Shown piece by piece: positions 27,745 through 36,358 of a stretch of 64,000 bases of DNA. The stretch's first letter is position 1. Each line of letters begins with the position of its first letter. Under the pieces are notes generated by a model. That model ran no database searches. It saw only the letters and a program-made list of their open reading frames with translations, and was not told where the DNA came from. This DNA is from Thermohalobaculum sp039026375. Lineage in GTDB: Bacteria > Pseudomonadota > Alphaproteobacteria > Rhodobacterales > Rhodobacteraceae. A program made the translations under genes and the position numbers. Location: assembly GCA_039026375.1 (NCBI GenBank), contig JBCCML010000017.1, positions 18,491 through 82,490 of the forward strand, in the 5' to 3' direction.

Positions 27745-27929
27745 CCGCGGCCACCGCGCTGGTGCACGCGAAACCCGCCGCGGTCGCGTATCCGCTGGAC
27801 CTCGGCCCGTTCGCACGCGGCCGCTGCCGCCGGATCTCCAGCATGCGCCGCCGCACATCGCGCTTCGATGGTTTGCCCGCAGGCCGTCACGGTGATCGCC
27901 AAAAGTCCCATGGCCAAAATGGTTCGCAT
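27741..27929 (-). CDS. Small lipoprotein, unknown function
   Basis: This 62-residue protein has a short signal with a lipobox (TVTAC, Cys about residue 17) and a mature part with two more cysteines that could form a disulfide, ending in a Gly/Arg-rich tail. ATG 27929 has an AGGAC site. The frame up to 28043 is not needed. It converges with the sua5 gene and has no recognised family. Confidence 0.6.
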   Translation of the reverse strand: MRTILAMGLLAITVTACGQTIEARCAAAHAGDPAAAAACERAEVQRIRDRGGFRVHQRGGRG

Positions 27930-28087
27930 GGTCTTGTCCTCTTCGCTGTCTGCACAGGGATATGTGGCCGCCCAACGAGGGACAAAAGCCGCCTCACGGG
28001 AACGGGACGCGGCGTGACCAGGTGCGGCGTGCGCACTCGACACAGGGCACGCTCGACAGACGGCACGGGCCTGCTAAGCTCCGGACC

Positions 28088-29512
28088 ATGAGCACAATCG
28101 CTGATCCCACCCCACAGGCCCTTGCTGAACTGCGCCGCATCGCTGGCGAAACCACGGTGCGCGAGGGTGACGACATGGCGGCCTACTTGACCGAGCCGCG
28201 CGACCTCTACCGCGGACAGGCACAGTTCGTCCTCCGCCCGGAGAACACCGAACAGGTGGCCGACATAGTCCGCCACTGCGCGGCCCATCGCATCGGGATC
28301 ATACCCTATGGCGGCGGCACAGGCCTGGTGGGCGGGCAGCTGACCGCGGATGGTCCAGCCCCCGTGATCCTGTCTCTGGAGAAGATGAATCGCATTCGGG
28401 CCGTTATCCCCGAAGAAGGCGCACTGGTCGCCGAAGCCGGCGTCATCCTTCAGGACATTCAGCAGTCTGCTGATGAGGCGGGGCGGCTGTTCCCCCTGTC
28501 ACTGGCCGCCCAGGGCTCGTGCCGGATCGGTGGCAATCTGGCCACCAATGCCGGCGGCGTGCAGGTGCTGCGCTATGGCAACGCGCGCGATCTCTGTCTG
28601 GGGATCGAGGCGGTGCTGCCCAATGGCGAGGTGCTCCAGGGCCTGAAGACCCTGCGTAAGGACAACACAGGCTATGACCTGCGCCATCTGCTGATCGGGG
28701 CCGAGGGCACGCTGGGCGTGATCACGGCCGCGGCGCTGAAACTGTATCCGAAGCCCGGCACGATGGTCACCGCAATGCTGGCCGTGCCCTCGCCCGCCGT
28801 GGCGGTCCGCCTGCTGCGCCATTTGCAGGATCAACTGGGCGACAACATCACGGCGTTCGAGCTGATCAAAGATCAGGGCATGCGCTTTCTGGAGAAAGTG
28901 CTGCCCAACTTGGTCGACCCCTTGGCCGGCAATCCGCCCTGGCGCGTCCTGACCGAGATTGCGGGCCCCGCAGGCAGCGATTTGGAGGCGCGCGCGGAAG
29001 CGGCCATGGGCCAAGCGTTCGAGGATGAACTGGCAGTCGACGGCGTTCTGGCCACGTCGGAAGGGCAGCGCGCCAACATGTGGAACATCCGTGAGCATCT
29101 GCCCGAGGGGAACCGGCGCACCGGCTCCATCTCCAGTCACGATATCTCGCTGCCCATTGGGCGCGTGGCCGAGTTCATCGATCTGGCCGAGCCCCGGGTG
29201 CACGCGGTCGACCCCAGCTTTCGGATCAACTGCTTTGGCCACATGGGCGACGGCAACCTGCACTACAATGTGTTTCCTCCGGAGGGGCGCCGCCACCGCG
29301 ACTATGACAATGTCCGCGCGGGCGTGAAGGAATCGATCCACGATCTGGTCCATGATCTGGGCGGATCGGTCAGTGCCGAACATGGGATTGGGCGGCTGAA
29401 AACGGGCGATCTGGTGAAATATGGCGATCCGGCCAAGGTGGCCGCGATGCGCGCTATCAAGCAGGCGCTTGACCCGCACGGCATCATGAACCCCGGCGCC
29501 GTTCTCGCCTAG
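28088..29512 (+). CDS. FAD-linked oxidase, D-2-hydroxyacid dehydrogenase-like
   Basis: This 474-residue protein is an FAD-binding-4/FAD-oxidase-C flavoenzyme, close to D-lactate and D-2-hydroxyglutarate dehydrogenases (GlcD/DLD type). PYGGGTGLVGGQ (about residues 76-87) and the TNAGG and EGTLG segments bind FAD, and the C-terminal domain ends in the SAEHGIGRLKT active-site helix. ATG 28088 is favoured over the longer frame upstream. The electron acceptor and exact substrate cannot be told. It is a single gene with no glcEF partners. Confidence 0.85.
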   Translation: MSTIADPTPQALAELRRIAGETTVREGDDMAAYLTEPRDLYRGQAQFVLRPENTEQVADIVRHCAAHRIGIIPYGGGTGLVGGQLTADGPAPVILSLEKMNRIRAVIPEEGALVAEAGVILQDIQQSADEAGRLFPLSLAAQGSCRIGGNLATNAGGVQVLRYGNARDLCLGIEAVLPNGEVLQGLKTLRKDNTGYDLRHLLIGAEGTLGVITAAALKLYPKPGTMVTAMLAVPSPAVAVRLLRHLQDQLGDNITAFELIKDQGMRFLEKVLPNLVDPLAGNPPWRVLTEIAGPAGSDLEARAEAAMGQAFEDELAVDGVLATSEGQRANMWNIREHLPEGNRRTGSISSHDISLPIGRVAEFIDLAEPRVHAVDPSFRINCFGHMGDGNLHYNVFPPEGRRHRDYDNVRAGVKESIHDLVHDLGGSVSAEHGIGRLKTGDLVKYGDPAKVAAMRAIKQALDPHGIMNPGAVLA

Positions 29513-29618
29513 CGGTTCTCGCCCAGCCTTGCTGGCCTAACGGCATCGTCGTTGTCGTCGTCGGCGATTCGACCCTACGCTTTCTGCGATTAACCAAGTT
29601 GTGGGAAGGGATTTGAAG

Positions 29619-30131
29619 ATGACGACCATCGAAGGGGGCTGCCTTTGCGGCGCAGTGCGCTTCAGGATTTCGGGCGCGCTCCACCGCACCAGCCATTGCC
29701 ATTGCAGTCTCTGTCAGAAATAGCACGGGGCGGCGTTTCGCACGCGCGCCCGCGTCGCGGCCAAGCACTTCACCTTCCTGCAAGGGGAAGACCTGGTGAC
29801 CTATTACGAGTCGTCACCAGGGATGTATCGTGGCTTCTGCAGCCGCTGCGGATCGCCGATCGTGAACCGGTTTGGGCCGGAAGCCAAAGCCGTGAAGAAA
29901 CGTCCAGAGGCGTTGCACCAGGTGGGCATTGCGCTGGCAACGTTGGACGGCGACCCCGGTGTCCGCGCCGAACGCCACGACTTCGTCGCCAGCAAAGCAC
30001 CATGGTTCGAGATTACTGATGATCTCCCCAGTTCGCAACTTACGAACCACCAAAGCCCGAAGGCCAAACCTAGCAACGCCGCAGGTGTCGCGCGGCAGGG
30101 CCGGCTCAGCGGGCTGCGCGGATGGCTGTGA
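29619..30131 (+). pseudogene. GFA-family protein interrupted by an in-frame amber codon
   Basis: A 171-codon frame from ATG 29619 carries a typical GFA (CENP-V/glutathione-dependent formaldehyde-activating) zinc-binding fold: GGCLCGAVRF, a CHCSLCQK motif, a later CSRCGSP pair and a family C-terminus. Codon 35 is TAG (29721-29723), just after CQK, where relatives usually have a residue followed by HGAAF. All other codons are open. The gene is probably inactivated, unless the base is a sequencing error or amber is read through. The last 26 bases overlap the convergent nitrilase. Some relatives act as S-(hydroxymethyl)glutathione synthases, but many have unknown function. Confidence 0.8.
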
Positions 30132-30978
30132 GATTCGGGGATGCCGGTACAGGCGGCTCAAACGAGCGCGCATTGCTGAGCGACGGCACCCGTTTACGCG
30201 CCTCGGCAACCGCCGCGAGGTCCAGGTCGGCATAGGTCACGCCGACGCCCTCTCCGCCATCTGCCAGCACCTCGCCCCAGGGTGCGACAGACAGCGAATG
30301 GCCATACGTCTCGCGCACGCGGCCCCGCTGGACCTGGTGGGTGCCCCACTGAGCAGCGGCCAGCACAAAACAGCCCGTTTCAATCGCGCGCGCCCGCAGC
30401 AATGTGTGCCAATGCGCGCGCCCGGTCGGCACGGTGAACGCCGACGGCACCGTGAGGATTTGGGCCCCTGCCTCGGCCAAGGCGCGGTAGAGCGCGGGAA
30501 AACGCATGTCATAGCAGATGGTTAGACCGATCGTGCCCAGCGGCGTTTCGGCCAGCACCGCCTGCTCGCCCGGCCGGTACCCGGCGGACTCGCGATAGCG
30601 TTCCTCACCCCCCAGATCGACGTCGAACATGTGGATCTTGTCATAGCGCGCGGCGATGGCGCCGTCGGGTCCGATCAGAAACTGGCGGTTGGCAAATCGC
30701 CCATCCGGGTCGTCCGTAAGCACGGCGAGCGACCCGATCGACAACCAAATGCCCGTCTCAGCGGCCACTGCGCGCAGCCGCGCCAAGGTCGCATCGTCGC
30801 CTTCATGGCGCAGCACCTCACTCTGCCGGGTGCGACTGGCCGAGACGATGTTGCTTACCTCGGGCGTCAGAACGAAGTCTGCGCCCCCGGCCGCCGCCTC
30901 GCGGATCAGCGCCTCGGTGGCGGGCAGATTGGCCGCGGGATCGTCCGAGGACGACAGCTGGACCAGCGCGACCCTCAT
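30106..30978 (-). CDS. Carbon-nitrogen hydrolase (nitrilase superfamily)
   Basis: This 290-residue amidase-type enzyme has the Glu-Lys-Cys triad in the expected places: E40 (TPEVSN), K114 (YDKIHMFD) and C155 (CYDMRFP). The motif set matches the Nit/omega-amidase branch, which hydrolyses deaminated glutathione or alpha-keto acid amides. Standing next to glutaredoxin (4-base overlap), a deaminated-glutathione repair amidase (Nit1-like) is an attractive guess, but not proven. The order comF-grxC-nitrilase is widespread in Rhodobacterales. Confidence 0.88.
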   Translation of the reverse strand: MRVALVQLSSSDDPAANLPATEALIREAAAGGADFVLTPEVSNIVSASRTRQSEVLRHEGDDATLARLRAVAAETGIWLSIGSLAVLTDDPDGRFANRQFLIGPDGAIAARYDKIHMFDVDLGGEERYRESAGYRPGEQAVLAETPLGTIGLTICYDMRFPALYRALAEAGAQILTVPSAFTVPTGRAHWHTLLRARAIETGCFVLAAAQWGTHQVQRGRVRETYGHSLSVAPWGEVLADGGEGVGVTYADLDLAAVAEARKRVPSLSNARSFEPPVPASPNLTAIRAAR

Positions 30979-31232
30979 GCCGCCAGAAGGCCGTCCAGCT
31001 TGCCCTGCTGGTCCAGCGCGTGCAGATCGTCCGACCCGCCCACATGCGTCTCACCAATGAAGATCTGCGGCACCGTGTGCCGGCCGTTGGCCCGCTGCAT
31101 CATCGCCTCGCGCGCATGGCTGTCGCCCATCACGTTAATCTCGGTATAGGCGATGCCCTTCCGGTCCAACAGGCGCTTGGCCATGATGCAGAAGGGGCAG
31201 ATCGGGGTCGTGTAAATCTCGACGGGCTTCAT
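30975..31232 (-). CDS. grxC: Glutaredoxin 3
   Basis: This 85-residue thioredoxin-fold glutaredoxin has the dithiol active site CPFC (about residues 12-15) and the TVPQIFIGETHVGG glutathione-binding segment. It reduces protein and mixed disulfides using glutathione. GGAGG precedes ATG 31232. Unusually, this start lies 98 bases inside the 3' end of the comF frame. The stop overlaps the nitrilase start by 4 bases. Confidence 0.95.
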   Translation of the reverse strand: MKPVEIYTTPICPFCIMAKRLLDRKGIAYTEINVMGDSHAREAMMQRANGRHTVPQIFIGETHVGGSDDLHALDQQGKLDGLLAA

Positions 31233-31998
31233 GGCCTTGGTCCTCCGGTTTCACGGGCATATAGGCGCCTTCCTCCCGAACCACCAGGGCCAGCACAAGA
31301 ACGTCAACCGATGCGGCCCCTGCCTGATAGCAAACCTCGGCCGCGGCGTTCAGCGTGGCGCCCGTGGTCAGCACATCGTCGACCAGCAGGACACGCCGAC
31401 CTGCCACTGCACCCGGATCCGTGACGTCCAAAGCACCGGCCAGGTTTTCTGCCCGTTCAGCCCGGTTTCGGCCATCCTGGCTGGCCGTCTGGCGCGTGCG
31501 CAGCAGCAGACGCGGGGCGAAAAGCTGTGGCTGTCCAATCTGTTGGCAAGTGGCGCGGGCCAATGTGGCGGCCTGATTGCCACGGCGTTTCAGGCGGCGG
31601 CGCCAATGCAGGGGGATAGGCGCAACCACCTCCGCCTCCGCCAGCAGGGGCGCGCCGGCACGGGCCAGCCACTGGGCCAGCAGGGGGGCCAGATCCAGAC
31701 GATCACCATGTTTCAGCGACAGGACCAGTTTGCGGCCGGCGCCTTCGTAGCGGAAGGCGGCCCGGCCATGACGCCAACGTGGGGGATGGCGCAGGCACTC
31801 GTCACAGATCTCGCCTGGCTCCGGTGTACCAGGCAACGCCCGCCCGCATTTCACGCAGCCCGAACCGTCCAGGAACGCCACCTCCCGCCAGCAGCGGCCG
31901 CACAGGGCGCCTGGCGTGCCGGTTTCATCGCGGCAAACAGCGCAGGCAGGTGGGAACAGGGCATCGCCCAGGAAAGACAGCGTATCGCTCAGCCGCAT
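31135..31998 (-). CDS. comF: ComF-family amidophosphoribosyltransferase-like protein
   Basis: This 287-residue ORF has an N-terminal zinc-ribbon-like cysteine cluster (C-x2-C pairs, about residues 19-70) and a C-terminal PRTase fold with the PRPP loop VLLVDDVLTTGATL (about residues 201-214). ComF homologues support DNA uptake and processing or stress-related functions. The family normally ends shortly after the last PRTase strand. Here the frame continues about 33 codons into grxC with an uninformative sequence, so the true C-terminus may be near residue 250. A small indel that removed a stop just before the grxC ribosome-binding site is possible. Confidence 0.85.
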   Translation of the reverse strand: MRLSDTLSFLGDALFPPACAVCRDETGTPGALCGRCWREVAFLDGSGCVKCGRALPGTPEPGEICDECLRHPPRWRHGRAAFRYEGAGRKLVLSLKHGDRLDLAPLLAQWLARAGAPLLAEAEVVAPIPLHWRRRLKRRGNQAATLARATCQQIGQPQLFAPRLLLRTRQTASQDGRNRAERAENLAGALDVTDPGAVAGRRVLLVDDVLTTGATLNAAAEVCYQAGAASVDVLVLALVVREEGAYMPVKPEDQGHEARRDLHDPDLPLLHHGQAPVGPEGHRLYRD

Positions 31999-32133
31999 CG
32001 GCGCACCTTTGGCGCCCCCGTCTCAGCGGTGCGTATAGCGCGGGTGGCGCCGCAGCGCCACCTTCTGTTGCGGCATCCTGGTCAGGCCGCGCGCGGCAGA
32101 TAGAACCAAACGAAATCCCAACAGATCGGTGAC

Positions 32134-32574
32134 TTAGCTCGCCACTGACTGAGCATCAGGCGCTGATAGGTCGTTCGACGGCGGGCTGTCCGGCACTTCC
32201 ACCGGGCCCGGACGCCCATCGAACAGCGCGAAGATATCCGGCGCTTCGGCGGCCATTTCAGCCAGCCGGGCATCGTCACGTTCCGGATCGCCCGTATCGA
32301 TCCGCAGCACCTCCAGCGCCCGGACAAACTGCTGATAACGCGAATCGCCAGAGTCCAGAAACTCGGCCGACGGCGCCGGTGCCTCGGTCGCATTCGCCGC
32401 GCCGACGGGCCGGGCTGTGGCTGCAGGCGTCACCGGAGTTGATTGTGTTTGTTCGGTTGTGGCTGTCACGCCGCGCTCGCCGGTGGCAGACCGGATCTGC
32501 GACGTGAAGTCCCGCGGGGCATTCAACTGCGAAGAGACGCCAGACGCGGTCGCCAACCCAGAAAAGAAGCTCAT
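32134..32574 (-). CDS. Hypothetical protein with low-complexity linker
   Basis: This 146-residue protein begins MSFFSGLATASG, has a Ser/Thr/Ala-rich middle (about 30-65) and a more ordered C-terminal part (about 75-125) with regularly spaced Leu and acidic residues. No signal peptide or known domain is visible. The start has an AGGGTGAAAAG site. It is not part of an evident operon (135 bases from comF, divergent from hemH). Confidence 0.55.
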   Translation of the reverse strand: MSFFSGLATASGVSSQLNAPRDFTSQIRSATGERGVTATTEQTQSTPVTPAATARPVGAANATEAPAPSAEFLDSGDSRYQQFVRALEVLRIDTGDPERDDARLAEMAAEAPDIFALFDGRPGPVEVPDSPPSNDLSAPDAQSVAS

Positions 32575-32800
32575 CTTTTCACCCTCGCTTTGGCCAAAAT
32601 CCGCAACCGCGTTCAGCGCGTCTTGGATTTCTTCCCAACGAAGATCGGCATTTGTTGACTAATGTGGTACACTATCGGACAGGCGTGAACATCCGGTAAA
32701 CAACGCCAACTCTCCGGGTTGTCGCAGGAACTTGACCGATCGGGCCGGCGCCATAGGTGCTGGCAGTATCGGTATGCGTGGTCGTGGAGGCCTTTGGCGA

Positions 32801-33871
32801 ATGTTGGACAATAGCTCGATGGATCGGCCAGGCCGGGGCCGTCTGGCCCATGCGGCGTCGGACCACCCCGCCATTCCGCCCCGACGCGTGGGCATCGTGC
32901 TGGCGAATCTGGGTACGCCCGACAACACCGATTACTGGTCGATGCGGCGCTATCTTAACGAGTTTCTGTCGGACCGCCGGGTCATCGAATGGTCGCCCTG
33001 GTTCTGGCAGCCGCTGCTGCAGCTGATCGTGCTGACCAAGCGCCCGTTTTCGTCGGGCGAGGCCTATCGCGGCATTTGGAACGAGGAGCAGGACGAAAGC
33101 CCGCTGCTGACGATCACTCGCGAGCAAACCGCCAAGCTGCGCGCCCGCCTCAGCGCCCGGCACGGCAGCGACGTGCTGGTGGACTTCTGCATGCGCTATG
33201 GCAACCCGTCCACCGACAGCGTCATCCGCAAGATGCAACAGCAAGGCTGCGACCGCATTCTGTTCTTCCCGCTCTACCCGCATTACGCCGCGGCGACGAC
33301 GGGGACAGCCTGCGACAAGGCCTTCAAAACTCTGCAGGATTTGCGCTGGCAGCCGTCCATCCGCACGGCCCCGCCCTACTATGACCACCCGTCCTTCATC
33401 GAGGCATTGGCGGCGTCGGTCCAGCACGCCTATGACGGGTTTGAATGCCGCCCGACTGCGCTGGTGGCATCCTATCACGGGCTGCCGAAATCGTACTTCA
33501 TGAAGGGCGATCCCTACCACTGCCAGTGCCAGAAAACCTCGCGCCTGTTGGGCGAGCGGTTGGGCTGGGCGCCGGGTGAATTACACACCACTTTTCAGTC
33601 CCGTTTTGGGCCCGAGGAGTGGCTGACCCCCTACACCGTCGAGTACGTCGCCAAGCTGGCCGAGGAGGGGCACAAGTCCATCGCCGTGATGGCGCCGGGC
33701 TTCTCGTCGGACTGTGTCGAGACGCTGGAAGAGATTAACGAAGAGATCAAGGAAGCGTTCGAGGAAGCGGGCGGCGAGGAGTTCCACTACATCCCCTGCT
33801 TGAACGCGGACGATGCCCACATCGACATGATCGAAACGGTTGTGCGAAACGAAACGCAGGGCTGGCTGTAG
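32801..33871 (+). CDS. hemH: Ferrochelatase
   Basis: Ferrochelatase inserts ferrous iron into protoporphyrin IX, the last step of heme biosynthesis. The 356-residue protein from ATG 32801 has VGIVLANLGTPD near residue 27, the catalytic SYHGLPKSY motif, a cysteine-containing DPYHCQCQKT segment and the APGFSSDCVETLEEI segment, all typical of alphaproteobacterial HemH. GGAGG lies 10 bases before ATG 32801. The ATG at 32819 is an alternative, and the TTG at 32732 has no support. A separate upstream spacer (about 226 bases) provides promoter room. Confidence 0.95.
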   Translation: MLDNSSMDRPGRGRLAHAASDHPAIPPRRVGIVLANLGTPDNTDYWSMRRYLNEFLSDRRVIEWSPWFWQPLLQLIVLTKRPFSSGEAYRGIWNEEQDESPLLTITREQTAKLRARLSARHGSDVLVDFCMRYGNPSTDSVIRKMQQQGCDRILFFPLYPHYAAATTGTACDKAFKTLQDLRWQPSIRTAPPYYDHPSFIEALAASVQHAYDGFECRPTALVASYHGLPKSYFMKGDPYHCQCQKTSRLLGERLGWAPGELHTTFQSRFGPEEWLTPYTVEYVAKLAEEGHKSIAVMAPGFSSDCVETLEEINEEIKEAFEEAGGEEFHYIPCLNADDAHIDMIETVVRNETQGWL

Positions 33872-33905
33872 AGGTCTCGCGCCGCCCGGCGCTGGGATTT
33901 CCCGT

Positions 33906-33949
33906 GTATGATCTGCGTATGACTTACGTATGATTTGCGTATGCCAAAC
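33906..33949. repeat. Four 11-bp direct repeats downstream of hemH
   Basis: GTATGATCTGC, GTATGACTTAC, GTATGATTTGC and the diverged GTATGCCAAAC follow each other without gaps, an 11-bp tandem array. The period is close to one DNA helical turn. The array sits 34 bases after hemH and about 210 bases before panC, in an otherwise empty spacer. Confidence 0.85.
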
Positions 33950-34157
33950 GTGCGCAAAACAGTCGACTTCCGGTTGATTCGCAAAAAAGTCTAATGGCGG
34001 GCGCCATGACCGCGCCCAATCTGACCCTGCAAAAATTTTTTCGCCGTTGCGTGGGAAGGCAGCCGGGCGCACGCTGATCCCGGCCACACCCCCTTGCGTT
34101 TTTGGGCCAGGCGCTTTTTCCTGCGCGTCCCAATACGGCAGGGGACGAGCGGGACAG

Positions 34158-35006
34158 ATGGATATCGTACGCACGGTCGCCGACCTAAGAGCGCGCGTCT
34201 TCGGCTGGCGCGGCGAGGGCCTGACCACCGCGGTCGTGCCCACCATGGGCGGCTTGCACGACGGCCATGTCAGCCTGGTCCGCCACGGGTTGGAACAGGC
34301 CGACCGCGTGGTGGCGACCCTGTTCGTCAATCCGACCCAATTCGGCCAGGGTGAAGACCTGGACGCCTATCCCCGCGACGAGGCCCGCGATGCGGCGATG
34401 CTGCGTGAGGCCGGGTGCGCGCTGCTGTTCGCGCCGCCGGTCGAGGAGATGTATCCCCCCGGCTTCTCGACCCGCGTCATCGTCGACGGGCTGACCGATG
34501 CGCTGTGCGGGGCCACGCGGGTTGGTCACTTCGACGGAGTCGCCCAGGTGGTAACCAAGCTGTTGAACCAGGCGCGCTGCGATATCGCGGTCTTCGGCGA
34601 GAAGGATTGGCAACAACTGGCCGTGGTGACGCGGCTGTCGCGGGATCTGGACATCGGCACCCGCATCGTCGGCGCGCCCACGGTGCGCGAAGCGGACGGC
34701 TTGGCCATGTCGTCGCGCAACCGCTATCTAAGCGATGCCGAGCGAGCGATTGCCCCGGCGCTGCAGAAGGCGCTGAGCGACGCGGCGGCGGCGGCCCATG
34801 ATGGCCTGCCCACGGCCAATGCCTGCCGCGACGCAGAGCGTGCCGTGATTGCGGCGGGCTTTCTGGCGGTGGACTACATCGAGATCCGCACAGCCCTGGA
34901 CCTGCAACCGGTGGCCCGGGTCGACCCAAGCGTGCCCACGCGCATCTTCGGCGCGGCGCATCTGGGCCGGGCCCGGCTGATCGACAACCTGGACGTCACC
35001 TCGTGA
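34158..35006 (+). CDS. panC: Pantoate--beta-alanine ligase
   Basis: PanC condenses pantoate and beta-alanine with ATP to give pantothenate. The 282-residue protein has the nucleotidyl-transferase HDGH motif (VPTMGGLHDGHVSL, about residues 27-40), the FVNPTQFG segment, a DIAVFGEKDWQQL motif and the SSRNRYL region (KMSKS-like). ATG 34158 matches the family N-terminus. The upstream frame to 34047 is not conserved. It overlaps the next gene by 4 bases (GTGA). panB is absent here. Confidence 0.96.
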   Translation: MDIVRTVADLRARVFGWRGEGLTTAVVPTMGGLHDGHVSLVRHGLEQADRVVATLFVNPTQFGQGEDLDAYPRDEARDAAMLREAGCALLFAPPVEEMYPPGFSTRVIVDGLTDALCGATRVGHFDGVAQVVTKLLNQARCDIAVFGEKDWQQLAVVTRLSRDLDIGTRIVGAPTVREADGLAMSSRNRYLSDAERAIAPALQKALSDAAAAAHDGLPTANACRDAERAVIAAGFLAVDYIEIRTALDLQPVARVDPSVPTRIFGAAHLGRARLIDNLDVTS

Positions 35007-35455
35007 AGTGGTTGAACCTGCCGCCTGTCTGGCTGGCGGGCTTCATGGCGCTGGCCTGGGGGCTGGCCCAGATCTGGGCCCCGTTGGCCGGTGGCCCCTG
35101 GGAGAGGGCCGCCCTGTGGGCGGGACGCGCCCTGATCGGGGGCGGGCTGATCTGGGTGATCTGGGCGGTCATCCAGTTCCAGCGCGCGAAGACCACGGTG
35201 ATCCCGCACCAGCAGCCCTCGGCTCTGGTGGACGGCGGGCCCTTCCGGTATTCGCGCAACCCGATCTATCTGGCCGATCTGCTGATCCTGGCCGGGTGGA
35301 GTCTGACGCTGGGCGCGCCGCACACCGCGCTGCTGGTGGTGCCGTTCTTCGTGGTGCTGGAGCGACTGTTCATCCAGCCCGAGGAGGCACGGCTGGAAGC
35401 AGCGCTCGGCCCGGCCTATACCGCGTATCGGACACGGGTTCGGCGCTGGCTGTGA
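35003..35455 (+). CDS. Isoprenylcysteine carboxyl methyltransferase-like membrane protein
   Basis: This 150-residue protein has about three or four membrane helices and the family segment GPFRYSRNPIYLADL (about residues 76-90), which binds S-adenosylmethionine in ICMT/PEMT-like enzymes. The C-terminal E-A-R pair is near residue 130. Bacterial members methylate unknown substrates, so no pathway is claimed. The start is a GTG overlapping panC (GTGA), so translational coupling is expected, although a role in pantothenate synthesis is not implied. Confidence 0.75.
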   Translation: MKWLNLPPVWLAGFMALAWGLAQIWAPLAGGPWERAALWAGRALIGGGLIWVIWAVIQFQRAKTTVIPHQQPSALVDGGPFRYSRNPIYLADLLILAGWSLTLGAPHTALLVVPFFVVLERLFIQPEEARLEAALGPAYTAYRTRVRRWL

Positions 35456-35501
35456 GCGCCTGAGGGGCCTGAAAAGACGGCCCCATAAGACGGAGACCAT
35501 C

Positions 35502-36344
35502 ATGCGGATCATCACCTTTGACGGCGGACATCTGGGGGCCGTTTCGGGCGACGATGTCTGGGACCTGACGGCGCGGCTGGGGCTGCGCTCGGTCACGACG
35601 TTGCTGGCCAGCGGGCGGGCCCCGGCGCGCCAGGTGATGACCGGGACGCCGGACCGCAAGCTGGGCGAGCTGAGCCTGGGTCTGCCGACCACCGATCCGG
35701 GCCAGATCCTGTGTGTCGGCGTGAACTATATGCGGCCGGGCGATCCCTATCGCCAGGGCGACGACGCGCCCGAATACCCGACTCTGTTCCACCGGACCAT
35801 GCGCAGCCTGGTGGCCAACGGGCAGGACCTGTGGCGCCCGCCGGAATCCGAACGCTTCGACTACGAGGGCGAGATCGTCCTGGTGATCGGGCGGCCCGGC
35901 CGCCGCATTCCCGAGGCGGACGCCCACGCCCATATCGCTGGCCTCACGGTCATGAACGAAGGTTCGGTCCGCGACTGGATGCGCCATGCGCACCTGACGA
36001 TCACGCCCGGCAAGAACTTTGAGCGTTCGGGGGCGCTGGGCCCGTGGATCGAGACGGATCTGTCCGGGATCGACCTGGAGAACCTGACCATCCGCACCCG
36101 CGTGAACGGCGAGCTGCGCCAGGAAGGCTCGACCGCCGACATGTTGTTCCCGTTCGCGCGGATCATCGCCTATGCCTCGCGCTATACCGAGCTGTTGCCG
36201 GGCGACCTGATCGCCACGGGCACGCCAGCCGGTCAGGGCCAAAGCTTTGATCCACCGAAATGGCTGGTGCCGGGGGACAGGGTCGAGATCGAGCTGGAGG
36301 GGGTTGGCACCCTGTCCAATCCCGTGATCGACGAGCCCGGTTGA
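35502..36344 (+). CDS. Fumarylacetoacetate hydrolase-family protein
   Basis: This 280-residue enzyme has a small N-terminal domain (to ~70) and the FAH C-terminal barrel. The metal-binding FDYEGEIVLVIGRPGRR segment (about residues 121-137) and the ITPGKNF and TGTPAGQG segments are typical. Homologues include fumarylpyruvate hydrolases, acylpyruvases and oxaloacetate decarboxylases, so the exact substrate is open. Stand-alone gene between panC-ICMT and a convergent hypothetical gene. Confidence 0.87.
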   Translation: MRIITFDGGHLGAVSGDDVWDLTARLGLRSVTTLLASGRAPARQVMTGTPDRKLGELSLGLPTTDPGQILCVGVNYMRPGDPYRQGDDAPEYPTLFHRTMRSLVANGQDLWRPPESERFDYEGEIVLVIGRPGRRIPEADAHAHIAGLTVMNEGSVRDWMRHAHLTITPGKNFERSGALGPWIETDLSGIDLENLTIRTRVNGELRQEGSTADMLFPFARIIAYASRYTELLPGDLIATGTPAGQGQSFDPPKWLVPGDRVEIELEGVGTLSNPVIDEPG

Positions 36345-36358
36345 GGGGCGGTAGGGTC

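Noticed and set aside
34047..34157. N-terminal extension of panC
   Set aside because: The sequence is not conserved in the family. MDIVRTVADLR at 34158 is a typical PanC start.
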